A stretch of DNA of 53,358 nucleotides from an uncultured Actinomycetes bacterium. Its GTDB lineage: Bacteria > Actinomycetota > Actinomycetes > Nanopelagicales > Nanopelagicaceae. A program made the translations under genes and the position numbers. Positions 8,285 to 17,636 of this stretch are shown here, piece by piece. Within the stretch, counting starts at the first letter, position 1. Every line of letters starts with the position of its first letter. Under the pieces are notes generated by a model. That model was given only the letters and a program-made list of their open reading frames with translations. It did no database searches and was not told the origin of the DNA. The stretch is taken from positions 1-53,358 of the forward strand of contig CAIYBL010000084.1 of the NCBI GenBank assembly GCA_903924485.1, given 5' to 3'.

Positions 8285-9199
8285 ATGAGCACATACGCCT
8301 ACTTAGGTCCTTCGGGAACTTTTACTGAGGCAGCGCTCCGAAAAATCACTACCGATAGCGATCAGCTAATCCCTTACGCGAATGTCACCGCCGCTCTTAA
8401 TGCCGTGCGAACAGGCAAGGCGGAATTTGCCCTGGTCCCCATCGAGAATTCAGTGGAAGGCGTCGTTGCACGCACCCTTGATGAACTTGCCACAGGTGAA
8501 CCTTTAGTAATTGTTGCCGAGGTGACACTTCCGGTGACCTTTGCCCTAATGACAAAACCCGAAACGGTTGTTATCAATCGAATCGCGACACATCCCCATG
8601 GTGAATCCCAATGCCGCACCTATATCGCCAATAACTATCCAAACGCCGAAGTAATCGCTACGAATTCAACGGCAGCGGCAGCTGAAGCTCTTTCACGTGG
8701 AGAGTTTGACGCAGCTATAGCCTCACCTACAGCGGCAGCCCAGTACGGATTGAAGATTGTGGCCGATGATATAGGTGATACTCAAGGCGCGATCACGCGA
8801 TTTGTTCTTGCATCCAAACCCGGCACTCATCCATCTCCAACAGGTCATGACCGCACCTCGTTAGCGGCATTTATTGGAAGAGATCACGCAGGAGCGCTAC
8901 TAGAAGTCTTGACTGAGTTTGCAGTGCGCGGAGTAAATCTAACTTTCATTCAAAGCCGCCCAACTGGCGGCGAACTTGGTCAATACCATTTCATTATTGA
9001 TGCAGAAGGTCACATCGACGAAGCAAGAGTTGGTGATGCCCTTACTGGCCTACGCAGGATTTGTGAAGATATTCGATTCTTGGGCTCGTACGCACGCGCA
9101 GATAAGATGGAACCCACAACACCTAAGAATATGAACGATCGATCTTTTTCTGAATCCAGAGAATGGTTGAGCGAAGTTCGAAACGGACGTGCAACATGA
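8285..9199 (+). CDS. pheA: Prephenate dehydratase
   Basis: A 304-residue monofunctional prephenate dehydratase converting prephenate to phenylpyruvate in phenylalanine synthesis. The catalytic domain (about 1-185) begins with [14 protein letters not shown] and includes [12 protein letters not shown] and the catalytic Thr region of GAITRFVL. An ACT regulatory domain (about 195-272) follows, with the phenylalanine-binding blocks GALLEVL and LTFIQSRP, so feedback inhibition is likely. No chorismate mutase domain is present. The ATG lies four bases after the GDPD stop. Its TGA overlaps the serS ATG, indicating a co-translated operon. Confidence 0.96.
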   Translation: MSTYAYLGPSGTFTEAALRKITTDSDQLIPYANVTAALNAVRTGKAEFALVPIENSVEGVVARTLDELATGEPLVIVAEVTLPVTFALMTKPETVVINRIATHPHGESQCRTYIANNYPNAEVIATNSTAAAAEALSRGEFDAAIASPTAAAQYGLKIVADDIGDTQGAITRFVLASKPGTHPSPTGHDRTSLAAFIGRDHAGALLEVLTEFAVRGVNLTFIQSRPTGGELGQYHFIIDAEGHIDEARVGDALTGLRRICEDIRFLGSYARADKMEPTTPKNMNDRSFSESREWLSEVRNGRAT

Positions 9200-10464
9200 T
9201 CGATATAAAGTTTCTTAGGGAAAACCCAGAAGCAGTTCGAATCTCACAACGCGGACGCGGAGAAGACCCGACGATTGTCGATCAGATTCTTACCGCAGAT
9301 GAGGCTCGGCGCCAAGCAATTGTCGAATTTGAAGCACTGCGCGCTGAACAAAATATCTTTTCTAAAACCATGGGCGCGGCTAAACCAGATGAGAAATCAG
9401 CAATGCTCGAGCGCGGAAAAGAATTATCTACTGCTGTAAAAGCAGCGGATACGCGTCGCTCGCTGGCAGAGGAAAAATCTGCACAACTGACATTGCTGCT
9501 ATCTAATCTCTTAGATCCCGCAGCACCCATTGGCGGAGAAGCTGACTTTGTTGTTCTCGAACATGTCGGCACACCTAGAGATTTCAGCAAGGATGGATTT
9601 GCGCCTAAAGATCACGTAGAACTTGGCAAACTGCTAGGGGCGATCGATACCGAACGTGGTGCCAAGGTTTCAGGTGCACGCTTTTATTACCTCACGGGCG
9701 TGGGTGCGCTTTTGGAGTTTGCGCTCGTCAATTACGCGATTTCCAGCGCGGTAAAAGCTGGCTTTATACCTGTCATTCCTCCAGTTTTGGTCAAACCTGC
9801 AGCGATGGAGGGAACGGGCTTTTTAGGTCAAGCTGCTGAAAATGTTTTCACTTTAGAAAAAGATGACTTCTATTTGGTTGGCACAAGTGAAGTTCCATTA
9901 GCCGCGTATCACATGGACGAAGTTCTCAATGCAGAGAAGTTGCCTTTGCGTTACGCCGGGTACTCCACATGTTTCCGACGCGAAGCAGGTACTTACGGAA
10001 AAGACACTCGCGGAATTATTCGAGTTCATCAATTCGATAAAGTAGAAATGTTTGTTTTTTGTAAACCAGAGGATGCGGTCGCCGAGCACCAACGTTTACT
10101 TCAATGGGAAAAAGATTTCCTTAATGCGATGGAAATTCCGTTTAGAGTTATCGATGTTGCCTCTGGCGATCTTGGATCTAGCGCTATTCGAAAATTTGAT
10201 TGCGAAGCATGGATTCCAACACAAGATGCATATCGCGAAGTTACGAGCACATCTAATTGCACCGAATTTCAAGCTCGTCGCTTAAATATCAGAATGAAAG
10301 ATTCGCAAAGCACGAAGCACGTTTCAACTCTTAACGGAACGCTCGTGGCAATACCCCGAATGATTGTTGCGATTCTTGAAAATCATCAAAACGAAGATGG
10401 CTCTGTTAACGTTCCAGCCGCACTTCAACCATTCCTAGGAATGACAAGATTTGAGCTTGTGTGA
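9196..10464 (+). CDS. serS: Seryl-tRNA synthetase
   Basis: A 422-residue class II aminoacyl-tRNA synthetase charging tRNA-Ser. The start [15 protein letters not shown] is canonical, so ATG 9196 (overlapping pheA as ATGA) is chosen over an in-frame codon 33 bases upstream. An N-terminal antiparallel coiled coil for tRNA binding covers about residues 25-105. Catalytic motifs follow: motif 2 as [18 protein letters not shown], with [10 protein letters not shown], and motif 3 in the C-terminal segment with [35 protein letters not shown] is also typical of SerRS. A tRNA-Ser gene lies at the end of the same gene string. Confidence 0.97.
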   Translation: MIDIKFLRENPEAVRISQRGRGEDPTIVDQILTADEARRQAIVEFEALRAEQNIFSKTMGAAKPDEKSAMLERGKELSTAVKAADTRRSLAEEKSAQLTLLLSNLLDPAAPIGGEADFVVLEHVGTPRDFSKDGFAPKDHVELGKLLGAIDTERGAKVSGARFYYLTGVGALLEFALVNYAISSAVKAGFIPVIPPVLVKPAAMEGTGFLGQAAENVFTLEKDDFYLVGTSEVPLAAYHMDEVLNAEKLPLRYAGYSTCFRREAGTYGKDTRGIIRVHQFDKVEMFVFCKPEDAVAEHQRLLQWEKDFLNAMEIPFRVIDVASGDLGSSAIRKFDCEAWIPTQDAYREVTSTSNCTEFQARRLNIRMKDSQSTKHVSTLNGTLVAIPRMIVAILENHQNEDGSVNVPAALQPFLGMTRFELV

Positions 10465-11279
10465 AATTTCGTCCCAAATTAATTGCAACTGACCTAGATG
10501 GCACGATCGTCGCGAACTATGGCGCTATTTCCCAACGCACGATTGATGTTTTTCTCAAAGCACACGCAATGGGTGTCGAGGTCTTCTTTGTCACCGGACG
10601 GCCTCCTCGTTGGATGCCGGAGATAAAGGATGCGTTCGGAATTGGATCTGCCATCTGCGGTAATGGTGCAATGCTTTATGACTTACAAGCAGGAGTAGTT
10701 CTGGAAGAGTGGCTTATCCCTATCAGCGCTCAATTGCAGGCGGTGGCAAAACTTCGCGCAGCAATACCAGGCATTTCCTTCGCCGTTGAGTCCCATGAAT
10801 ATTTTCACCGCGAGAAAAGCTACATTGCACGTTGGGATGTAGGACTCGATAACGTTGGTGTTGATTCAATTGAAGAAATTATTACCTCACCTGCGCTCAA
10901 ATTATTGGCCCGGTGCTCAGAGCAAGAACTTTCATCTGATGAGATGCTGGATATCGCTATCCGCGAACTTGATGGGATTGTTACAGCCACTCACTCCAAC
11001 CCTCATGAATCGTTACTGGAGATTTCTACCCTTGGTGTGTCAAAGGGTGCAACGCTTGCCAAAATGGCGGGCCGGCTAGGAATTAGCGCATCAGATTGCG
11101 TCTCATTTGGCGATAACCCCAATGATTTCTCAATGTTGGAATGGTGTGGGCGATCCTTTGCGATGGCAGATGGACACACCGACGGTAAAAATCACGCTAA
11201 AGGTGTCGCGTTGCCTCATACCGAAGATGGAGTAGCAGTCATTCTTGAGCAATTGCTTCAACTTCCGTCTCGGCCCTAG
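10461..11279 (+). CDS. HAD superfamily hydrolase (Cof-type, HAD-IIB phosphatase)
   Basis: A 272-residue Cof-type HAD phosphatase. Motif I is ATDLDGTIV with the nucleophile Asp and general-acid Asp, motif II is FVTGRPP, the lysine of motif III lies in SKGATLAK, and motif IV is [14 protein letters not shown]2b cap is inserted between motifs II and III (about residues 85-190). Such enzymes dephosphorylate sugar phosphates, flavin precursors or phosphoglycolate; the substrate is not deducible. It starts at GTG 10461 overlapping the serS stop (GTGA) and ends 20 bases before tRNA-Ser. Confidence 0.88.
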   Translation: MKFRPKLIATDLDGTIVANYGAISQRTIDVFLKAHAMGVEVFFVTGRPPRWMPEIKDAFGIGSAICGNGAMLYDLQAGVVLEEWLIPISAQLQAVAKLRAAIPGISFAVESHEYFHREKSYIARWDVGLDNVGVDSIEEIITSPALKLLARCSEQELSSDEMLDIAIRELDGIVTATHSNPHESLLEISTLGVSKGATLAKMAGRLGISASDCVSFGDNPNDFSMLEWCGRSFAMADGHTDGKNHAKGVALPHTEDGVAVILEQLLQLPSRP

Positions 11280-11299
11280 TTTCAGGTAGATTACGCCGC

Positions 11300-11382
11300 G
11301 GAGGACTCGCATAGCGGCCGAGTGCACCGGTCTTGAAAACCGGCAAGGGAAACCTTCGAGGGTTCAAATCCCTCGTCCTCCG
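11300..11382 (+). tRNA. tRNA-Ser (anticodon TGA)
   Basis: A class II tRNA. Acceptor GGAGGAC pairs with GTCCTCC, anticodon stem CCGGT/ACCGG holds CTTGAAA, a long variable arm follows, and the T-arm GAGGG/CCCTC encloses TTCAAAT. Discriminator G11382 is the serine identity base. CCA is not encoded. A CTCTTTTT run directly follows, possibly aiding transcript ending. It lies just downstream of the serS operon. Confidence 0.97.
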
Positions 11383-11403
11383 CTCTTTTTACTTACTTGG
11401 CGG

Positions 11404-11500
11404 TAGGCGTGTGGCTGAATTCATAGCCATTTACGCCTAAATGCGCCTATGCGCCCACTCCTTCCCGCGAGAAACTTCTCCCTGAGGCGTTTTTAACGCC
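11404..11500 (+). promoter_or_regulatory. Structured leader upstream of the succinate dehydrogenase operon
   Basis: Two inverted repeats occupy the 148-base gap between tRNA-Ser and sdhC. The first (11404-11439) pairs TAGGCGT with ACGCCTA and, inside an asymmetric loop, TGGCT with AGCCA. The second (11486-11500) pairs GGCGTT with AACGCC around TTT. Neither has a T-run, so neither is a classical terminator. They could be operators or 5'-UTR structures. A good ribosome site (AGAAGGAGAG) lies just before the sdhC ATG. Confidence 0.4.
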
Positions 11501-11530
11501 ATGCGTGAAAAGGCAGAAGGAGAGATTTAG

Positions 11531-12346
11531 ATGTCTGGAGTTTTCTCAGCGACGAGAGCCAAGATTTCGGAAAGAACACTTCGCACCGACCATTGGTGGT
11601 TACAACCAGCGTTCATCGTTCTGGTTCTTACCTCTTTCATTATTTACTCAACTTTCCGCGCATTTGAAAATGATAATTATTTTTCAGCCAGCAATTCCTT
11701 AATCTCACCTTTCTATTCACCGTGCCTATCTAAGGCATGCGTAGATGGGGCATCACTTGTCGGAACCCCATTTGGAATCCTTCACATCTTCGGTGCCACC
11801 GTTTCCCCATCGCTTTTCATCTTGCTCTTCCCACTCGGTTTTCGACTTACTTGCTACTACTACCGCAAAGGTTATTACCGCTCTTTCTGGATGTCTCCAC
11901 CTGCATGCGCAGTGGCAGAACCACATAAGACTTACACGGGTGAAACTCGCGCTCCACTTATCCTGCAAAACGCTCACCGCTATTTCTTTTACGCTGGCTT
12001 AGTTCTCAACGTTTTTCTTTCTATCGACGCCGTGTTGGCATTTAGACGGCAAGTAAATGGCCAGATGGAATGGGGCCATGTTTCCGTTGGCTCGCTTGTT
12101 TTGCTAGCGAACGCCACTTTCTTATGGCTGTATTCGCTGTCGTGTCACACATGCCGACACACAATCGGTGGACGGTTGCGCAATTTCTCTAAGCATCCAG
12201 TGAGATACAAGGCATGGACATATGTCTCAATCCTTAATCACAAACACCAAAACTTCGCATGGATTTCACTATTCGGCGTTGCGTTTGCAGATATATATGT
12301 ACGCCAAGTTTCATCCGGATCCATTACTAACTTCTTCTTCTTCTAA
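11531..12346 (+). CDS. sdhC: Succinate dehydrogenase membrane anchor subunit (actinobacterial SdhC-like)
   Basis: A 271-residue polytopic membrane protein that should anchor the SdhAB dimer and carry electrons to quinone, probably through haem. About five hydrophobic segments are visible, with histidines in or near them (ILHIFGAT, LQNAHRYFFY, MEWGHVSVG) as candidate haem ligands. A cysteine-rich stretch SLSCHTCRHTIGG is notable. Sequence similarity to classical SdhC/D is low. The call rests on its place directly before sdhA and on similarity to the large single anchor subunit of actinobacterial Sdh operons. The ATG has a strong AGAAGGAGAG site. No separate sdhD exists here. Confidence 0.75.
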   Translation: MSGVFSATRAKISERTLRTDHWWLQPAFIVLVLTSFIIYSTFRAFENDNYFSASNSLISPFYSPCLSKACVDGASLVGTPFGILHIFGATVSPSLFILLFPLGFRLTCYYYRKGYYRSFWMSPPACAVAEPHKTYTGETRAPLILQNAHRYFFYAGLVLNVFLSIDAVLAFRRQVNGQMEWGHVSVGSLVLLANATFLWLYSLSCHTCRHTIGGRLRNFSKHPVRYKAWTYVSILNHKHQNFAWISLFGVAFADIYVRQVSSGSITNFFFF

Positions 12347-12358
12347 GGGGCGCTCATA

Positions 12359-14242
12359 ATGTCTACTATCGAACGCCACGAATACGATGTAATTGTTATT
12401 GGCGCAGGCGGAGCAGGATTGCGCGCTGCGGTAGAAGCACGTGAAGCCAATCTCCGAGTCGCCATCATCTGCAAATCACTCTTTGGAAAAGCACACACAG
12501 TTATGGCTGAAGGTGGCGCTGCTGCATCGATGGGCAATGTGAATGAGAAAGATAATTGGCAGGTCCACTTTAGGGACACGATGCGCGGTGGTAAATTTCT
12601 TAACCACTACCGAATGGCAGAACTTCACGCTAAAGAATCACCAGATCGCATCTGGGAGCTAGAAACATGGGGCGCGCTTTTTGACCGCACCAAAGAAGGA
12701 AAGATTTCACAGCGCAACTTTGGTGGACATGAGTACCCACGCCTTGCCCACGTTGGAGATCGCACTGGTCTAGAACTTATCCGAACCATGCAACAGAAAA
12801 TTGTTGCTCTTCAACAAGAAGACGGAAAGAAAACTGGATCTATGGAATCCAATATCAAAGTATTCGCTGAGCTGACTGTTACTGAGATTCTTAAGGAAGA
12901 CGGGAAGATCGCTGGTGTTTATGGATATTGGCGCGAGACTGGCGCCGAGGTTCTCTTTGAAGCACCAACGGTAATTATCGCAACAGGTGGCGTCGGCAAA
13001 ACATTTAAAATCACTTCCAATTCCTGGGAAGGCACAGGAGATGGTCACGCACTAGCGTTAAAAGCCGGGGCCAACTTAGTTGATATGGAATTCTTGCAAT
13101 TTCACCCAACAGGAATGGTGTGGCCTCCATCGGTACGCGGAATTCTTGTTACAGAATCCGTTCGCGGTGAAGGTGGCGTCCTCACCAACTCATTAGGTGA
13201 GCGTTTTATGTTCAAGTACATTCCCGATGTTTTTATTGACAAGTATGCAGATAATGAAGCAGAAGCAGATCGCTGGTATCTCGATCAAGATAACAACCGC
13301 CGCCCTCCAGAACTATTGCCTCGCGATGAAGTTGCGCGTGCAATTAACTCTGAAGTAAAAGCCGGTCGTGGCACAGAGCACGGTGGAGTCTTTCTCGATG
13401 TTTCAAAACGTCTGAGCGCTGAAGTTATTAAGAAGCACCTTCCATCTATGTGGCATCAGTTCTACGAATTAGCAGGGGTAGATATCACTAAAGAGGCAAT
13501 GGAAGTTGGCCCAACATGTCACTATGTAATGGGTGGCGTTGAGGTAGAACCAGATACCGCTGCCGCAGTGGGAGTTCCTGGACTATTTGCAGCTGGTGAA
13601 GTTGCTGGCGGAATGCATGGATCCAACCGTCTCGGCGGCAATTCACTTTCCGACCTTTTGGTATTTGGGCGCCGCGCAGGAATTGGCGCATCAACATATG
13701 CCAAATCAGCTAAACGAGTTCCAGTAAGTGATGCAACTATTAAAGCTGCATCCGCACGAATTGAAGCGCCATTTAGCCGTAAAGGTGGAGAGAATTCATA
13801 TTCACTCCACGCAGAACTACAAGAGATAACTCACAACCTTGTAGGAATTGTTCGAACTGGCGCCGAACTCAGTGAAGCGATCGTAAAGATTGCGGAGATT
13901 CGCAAACGTAGTGCGAATGTTTCAGTGAGTGGCGATCGACATTTCAATCCTGGATTCCACCTTGCTTTCGACTTAGACAACATGTTGCTAGTCGCTGAAA
14001 GTACGGCTAAGTCGGCGGTGCTCCGCGAGGAATCTCGTGGTGGTCACACCAGAGATGATTTCCCTGGAATGAATAACAAGTGGCGCCAAATCAATCACAT
14101 CTCAAGTTTCGACGGCACTCAAGTTAATATTAAAGCCCAAGCACTTCCAGCAATTCCTAAAGAGTTGTTCGACTTATTCGACGTTCACGAACTCGAGAAA
14201 TACTTGACCGCAGATGAAGTTGCGAAAGGCGGATCCAACTAA
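12359..14242 (+). CDS. sdhA: Succinate dehydrogenase / fumarate reductase flavoprotein subunit
   Basis: A 627-residue flavoprotein of the TCA cycle and respiratory chain that oxidises succinate to fumarate (or the reverse). The dinucleotide motif VIGAGGAGLRAAVEA lies near residues 13-27. The FAD-attachment histidine is in KAHTVMAEGGAAA. Substrate-site blocks include EFLQFHPTGM, LVTESVRGEGGVL and the catalytic Arg region DEVARAI. The capping motif GLFAAGEVAGGMHGSNRLGG and C-terminal SRGGHTRDDFP complete the family pattern. It begins 12 bases after sdhC and its TAA shares one base with the sdhB ATG. Confidence 0.96.
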   Translation: MSTIERHEYDVIVIGAGGAGLRAAVEAREANLRVAIICKSLFGKAHTVMAEGGAAASMGNVNEKDNWQVHFRDTMRGGKFLNHYRMAELHAKESPDRIWELETWGALFDRTKEGKISQRNFGGHEYPRLAHVGDRTGLELIRTMQQKIVALQQEDGKKTGSMESNIKVFAELTVTEILKEDGKIAGVYGYWRETGAEVLFEAPTVIIATGGVGKTFKITSNSWEGTGDGHALALKAGANLVDMEFLQFHPTGMVWPPSVRGILVTESVRGEGGVLTNSLGERFMFKYIPDVFIDKYADNEAEADRWYLDQDNNRRPPELLPRDEVARAINSEVKAGRGTEHGGVFLDVSKRLSAEVIKKHLPSMWHQFYELAGVDITKEAMEVGPTCHYVMGGVEVEPDTAAAVGVPGLFAAGEVAGGMHGSNRLGGNSLSDLLVFGRRAGIGASTYAKSAKRVPVSDATIKAASARIEAPFSRKGGENSYSLHAELQEITHNLVGIVRTGAELSEAIVKIAEIRKRSANVSVSGDRHFNPGFHLAFDLDNMLLVAESTAKSAVLREESRGGHTRDDFPGMNNKWRQINHISSFDGTQVNIKAQALPAIPKELFDLFDVHELEKYLTADEVAKGGSN

Positions 14243-15003
14243 TGGCACGCAAGATCAATATGAGAATCTGGCGCGGTAATGCCACAGATGGCGGCCTCGA
14301 GAACGTTGTCGTTGAAGCAAATGAAGGTGAAGTGGTTCTGGATGTAATCCACCGGGTACAAGCGACTCAAATGGGCGATCTTGCTGTTCGCTGGAACTGC
14401 AAAGCTGGAAAATGTGGGTCCTGCTCGATGGAAATTAACGGACGACCACGTCTTGCTTGCATGACTCAAATCTCCTCATTTGAAACCGATGAGACGATTA
14501 CTGTCACACCTTTACGAGCCTTCCCTGTCATCAAGGATTTGGTTACGGATGTCTCGTTCAACTATCGCAAGGCGATGGAAATACCTTCATACGCCCACCC
14601 TGCGGAGCTAGCCCCCGGTGAAGCTCGAATGCAGCAAGTGGATGTAGAGCGCAGCCAAGAGTTTCGCAAATGCATTGAGTGTTTCTTGTGCCAGGACACC
14701 TGCCACGTAATCCGCGATCACGAAGAGAATAAGAAGTCCTTTGCCGGGCCTAGATTCTTCATCCGCATCGCAGAACTCGATATGCACCCTTTAGACACAT
14801 TGCGTAACCGCAAAAAGACTGCGCAAGAAGAGCACGGCCTTGGAATGTGCAACATCACCAAATGCTGCACGGAGGTATGCCCCGAGCACATCCGCATCAC
14901 CGACAATGCGATTATCCCTATGAAGGAGCGTGTTGTTGACGTGAAATATGACCCGCTTCGGTGGTTGGGCTCCAAGATCAGCAAGCGCGAGGGTATTATT
15001 TAA
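14242..15003 (+). CDS. sdhB: Succinate dehydrogenase iron-sulfur subunit
   Basis: A 253-residue iron-sulfur protein linking SdhA to the membrane anchor. The N-terminal 2Fe-2S ferredoxin domain carries NCKAGKCGSCSMEING followed by RLACM. The C-terminal ferredoxin domain carries the clusters CIECFLCQDTC and CNITKCCTEVCPEHI. In the second group the residue spacing matches the 3Fe-4S plus shared 4Fe-4S arrangement of SdhB. It overlaps sdhA by one base (TAATG), implying coupled translation. Confidence 0.95.
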   Translation: MARKINMRIWRGNATDGGLENVVVEANEGEVVLDVIHRVQATQMGDLAVRWNCKAGKCGSCSMEINGRPRLACMTQISSFETDETITVTPLRAFPVIKDLVTDVSFNYRKAMEIPSYAHPAELAPGEARMQQVDVERSQEFRKCIECFLCQDTCHVIRDHEENKKSFAGPRFFIRIAELDMHPLDTLRNRKKTAQEEHGLGMCNITKCCTEVCPEHIRITDNAIIPMKERVVDVKYDPLRWLGSKISKREGII

Positions 15004-15006
15004 TAC

Positions 15007-15360
15007 ATGCGTTTGATCTTTCGTTGGGCCGCACTGACGCTAGCGTTCTGGGCAGCTACCTCGTTGGTTCCTGGAATTACTGTGCACGGCGGTTTTCGCA
15101 CCTATCTTTGGGTTGCTCTTCTCTTCGGTTTGATTAATGCCTTTTTAGGCTCACTCGTCAAACTGCTGACTTTTCCCGCAACACTTATTACTTTCGGGTT
15201 ATTTATCTTCGTCATTAACGCTGCAATGTTGATGCTTACAGCCCGCTGGAGTAGCGCCCTGGATGTATCGGGTTTTTGGTCTGCACTATTTGCCAGCTTA
15301 ATAATTAGTTTAGTGACTAGCCTTCTCCGAAGTTTCTATAAAAAGGCTACTCCATTCTAA
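15007..15360 (+). CDS. Small membrane protein, phage holin 4 / PF04020-like family
   Basis: A 117-residue protein made almost wholly of four hydrophobic segments. The pattern of LVPGITVHGGF after the first helix, then ALLFGLINAFLG and PATLITFGLFIFVINAAML, matches the PF04020 family (named for a mycobacteriophage holin but widespread as a bacterial inner-membrane protein of unknown function). No lysis genes are near, so a phage lysis role is unlikely. It begins three bases after sdhB and its end overlaps the proposed start of crcB1. Confidence 0.8.
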   Translation: MRLIFRWAALTLAFWAATSLVPGITVHGGFRTYLWVALLFGLINAFLGSLVKLLTFPATLITFGLFIFVINAAMLMLTARWSSALDVSGFWSALFASLIISLVTSLLRSFYKKATPF

Positions 15361-15737
15361 AATCTGCTCGCTGGGTAGCACTCGGTGGAGTTGTAGGTTC
15401 CCTTCTTCGATGGGCCTTAGCTACATCCTTTGATGAAAATCGCGCAGGTACTCTCAAAGCAAACTTGTTGGGCGTTGCTCTGGCTTCCTTTTTCTTAGTA
15501 TTCATGGAACGTCAAGGCAGTGACACGATGCGGCACTTCTTACTTCCAGGATTTTGTGGAGGGTTAACAACTTTCTCGGCAGTTATGTTGCTCTCCCTTC
15601 AATCCATGAATTCTGCAATTTTGCCGATTCCCATGGGGGTAGGGCTGAGTTATTTACTAGAAACACTGGTCTTTAGTTTGGCAGTTGTCGCTGTGTGCAT
15701 CCCTATAGCTCGATTTTTCATTCCGGAGCGTTCATGA
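15354..15737 (+). CDS. crcB: Fluoride channel CrcB/FluC, first subunit (non-canonical start)
   Basis: A four-helix fluoride exporter subunit of about 127 residues. The conserved N-terminal helix (ALGGVVGSLLRWALA), the NLLG pore segment and GFCGGLTTFSAVMLL (the Phe/Thr track) are present. The frame opens after a TAA at 15339, and no ATG, GTG or TTG precedes the conserved first helix. The first usual start codon, TTG 15465, would delete it. I therefore propose ATT 15354, which overlaps the previous stop (ATTCTAA) and fits translational coupling. A sequencing or assembly error is the alternative. It overlaps crcB2 as ATGA. Confidence 0.8.
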   Translation: MLKSARWVALGGVVGSLLRWALATSFDENRAGTLKANLLGVALASFFLVFMERQGSDTMRHFLLPGFCGGLTTFSAVMLLSLQSMNSAILPIPMGVGLSYLLETLVFSLAVVAVCIPIARFFIPERS

Positions 15738-16108
15738 CCGCTCTCTATATTATTTTGGGCGCTGGCGTTGGCGCACCATCGCGATTTCTTGTAGATCAAT
15801 ACCTTCGTAAATACATTGCCTACCCGTATGGAATTTTGCTCGTTAACGTTCTTGGCTCATTTGTTATCGGGTTAACAGTCGCGCAACCCAGAGGTTCAGT
15901 TGCTTATTTCACCGCGGGATCTCTCACGACAACGCATGCCTTGGTTGCAGTTGGATTCGCAGGTGCGTTTACAACATGGTCAACTTTTATCCTTGACTTG
16001 TATTTAGCATTTGAAAACAAGCAGTACAAAAAAGCAATCACAAACCTGCTTTTATCGCTCGTTTTTGGCCTTATTGCAGTGTCACTTGGAATGCGCTTAT
16101 CGAGCTAA
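15734..16108 (+). CDS. crcB: Fluoride channel CrcB/FluC, second subunit
   Basis: A 124-residue CrcB/FluC protein. It shows GAGVGAPSRFLVDQYL in helix 1, LLVNVLGSFVIGL in helix 2 with the pore Asn, and VGFAGAFTTWSTFILD in helix 3. Tandem crcB genes usually encode the two halves of a heterodimeric dual-topology channel that lowers cytoplasmic fluoride. ATG 15734 overlaps the first subunit's TGA and is preferred to an upstream in-frame codon. The 3' end overlaps the convergent aminopeptidase gene by 12 bases. No fluoride riboswitch is possible immediately upstream because there is no spacer. Confidence 0.93.
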   Translation: MTALYIILGAGVGAPSRFLVDQYLRKYIAYPYGILLVNVLGSFVIGLTVAQPRGSVAYFTAGSLTTTHALVAVGFAGAFTTWSTFILDLYLAFENKQYKKAITNLLLSLVFGLIAVSLGMRLSS

Positions 16109-17533
16109 GTAGGCCATCCAGGCTTCGATTTCATCAGGGTGACGAGGCAAGGATTGACTCAATACTCTGCAGCCATTCTCGGTGACGACGACGTCATCCT
16201 CAATACGAATTCCGATTCCGCGAAACTCTGGCGCAAATAGTTCATCATCACTTTGGATATACAGGCCTGGCTCAACAGTAAGGACCATGCCGACTTCAAT
16301 GATGCCCTCTATATATTGATCTTTGCGCGCTTGTGCGCAGTCATGGACATCCAAGCCCAACATGTGGCTCACCCCGTGCAGCGTCCAACGACGATGCAGG
16401 GAGACTTCTGGCTGCATAGATTCCTCTGCAGTTACGGTGAGTACGCCCATATCTGCAAGTCCTCGTGCCAGTACTGCCTGCGACGCACGGTTGATATCAG
16501 CGAACTTAGCGCCAGGTTTTACTGCAGCAAATCCCGCTAATTGCGCTTCATAGACCAACATAGATAAAGAACGTTGGGCAGGTGAAAACTTTCCATTGAT
16601 TGGCAAGGTGCGAGTGATATCTGCCGTGTAGTACGAATCCATTTCCACACCAGCATCTACAAGAATTAATTCTCCTGGACGAACCTCACCATCGTTATTA
16701 ATCCAATGGAGTACGCATGCATGAGATCCGGATGCAGAAATTGTGGGATACCCGATGTCGTTGCCTTCAATACGGGCACGACCAAAGAATGCCGCCTCTA
16801 CAACGCGTTCTCCACGTTTAGTAGCAACTGCTGCAGGGAGTGCGCGCACGATATCTGCAAAGCCACGCTCTGTTGAGTCACACGCGGCCTGAAGTTCGGC
16901 TATCTCGTAGTCATCTTTAATGAGGCGCTGTGCGGAAACAAAAGCAGTGAATTCTTCTTCACGATCATGCTTATCTATTTTGGAATCAAGATCAGCATCA
17001 TGTGTTCGCAATACCAGAGTTGCCTTTTTGTCACTCAATAATTGATCTAAAGAATCTAACGCCTTGGTTTGAATCTCATATCGAATTTGCGCCTCATCGA
17101 GCGTGAAGCGGCGTCCAACCCACAGCTCTCCATATCTAGCGTCTCGATAAAAAGCATCAGTGTCGCGCGAGGAACGTGGATGTAAATAAAGCAGCGGTTG
17201 ATGTCCCACGCCGTTAGGTTCCATAATGAAAACGGCGTCAGGTGTTGCTTCCACTCCTTGTGCGCCGGTGTAGTACGCAAATGCAGATTGCGGACGGAAT
17301 CTAAAGTCGCTATCTCCTGCGCGTGCTTTCAAAGTTCCTGCAGGTATAACTAAGCGAATCCCAGGAAAGGCGGCAGAGAGCGCATCGCGTCGCGATACAC
17401 ACCATGCTGCTATTTCAGCAACCGTGATTCCATTAAGCGGGGAAGGCGCCCATCCAGATTTCATAAAATCTGCGAAAACCGTGGAGGGCACGACGTCATG
17501 AGTACGTTTGTGTGTTGCGGGGAGTTCAGCCAT
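16097..17533 (-). CDS. pepP: Xaa-Pro aminopeptidase (M24B family)
   Basis: A 478-residue metallopeptidase that removes N-terminal residues preceding proline. An N-terminal domain (about 40-200, with FAYYTGAQGVEATPDAVF) precedes the pita-bread catalytic domain. The dinuclear metal ligands appear in order: Asp in ILVDAGVEMDSYYTADITRT (both aspartates), His in HGVSHMLGLDVHD, Glu in TVEPGLYI, and Glu in GIRIEDDVVV. The start at ATG 17533 (MAELPATHKR) is preferred to one eight codons upstream. No export signal is seen. It probably recycles proline peptides, perhaps those brought in by importers such as the dpp system in this window. Confidence 0.92.
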   Translation of the reverse strand: MAELPATHKRTHDVVPSTVFADFMKSGWAPSPLNGITVAEIAAWCVSRRDALSAAFPGIRLVIPAGTLKARAGDSDFRFRPQSAFAYYTGAQGVEATPDAVFIMEPNGVGHQPLLYLHPRSSRDTDAFYRDARYGELWVGRRFTLDEAQIRYEIQTKALDSLDQLLSDKKATLVLRTHDADLDSKIDKHDREEEFTAFVSAQRLIKDDYEIAELQAACDSTERGFADIVRALPAAVATKRGERVVEAAFFGRARIEGNDIGYPTISASGSHACVLHWINNDGEVRPGELILVDAGVEMDSYYTADITRTLPINGKFSPAQRSLSMLVYEAQLAGFAAVKPGAKFADINRASQAVLARGLADMGVLTVTAEESMQPEVSLHRRWTLHGVSHMLGLDVHDCAQARKDQYIEGIIEVGMVLTVEPGLYIQSDDELFAPEFRGIGIRIEDDVVVTENGCRVLSQSLPRHPDEIEAWMAYLAR

Positions 17534-17636
17534 AGACCTAGCGTACACAATTGTCACCTACAAGGGACAGCACTTCTTCTCTCGAAAACTTGAACATTCT
17601 CTGTTAATTAAGGGTGTATCTGCCTAGGCTCAAACC

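Noticed and set aside
15007-15360. Phage lysis gene because of the holin family name
   Set aside because: The family is widespread in bacterial chromosomes and no endolysin, phage or integrase gene is near. It sits inside an sdh-crcB gene string.
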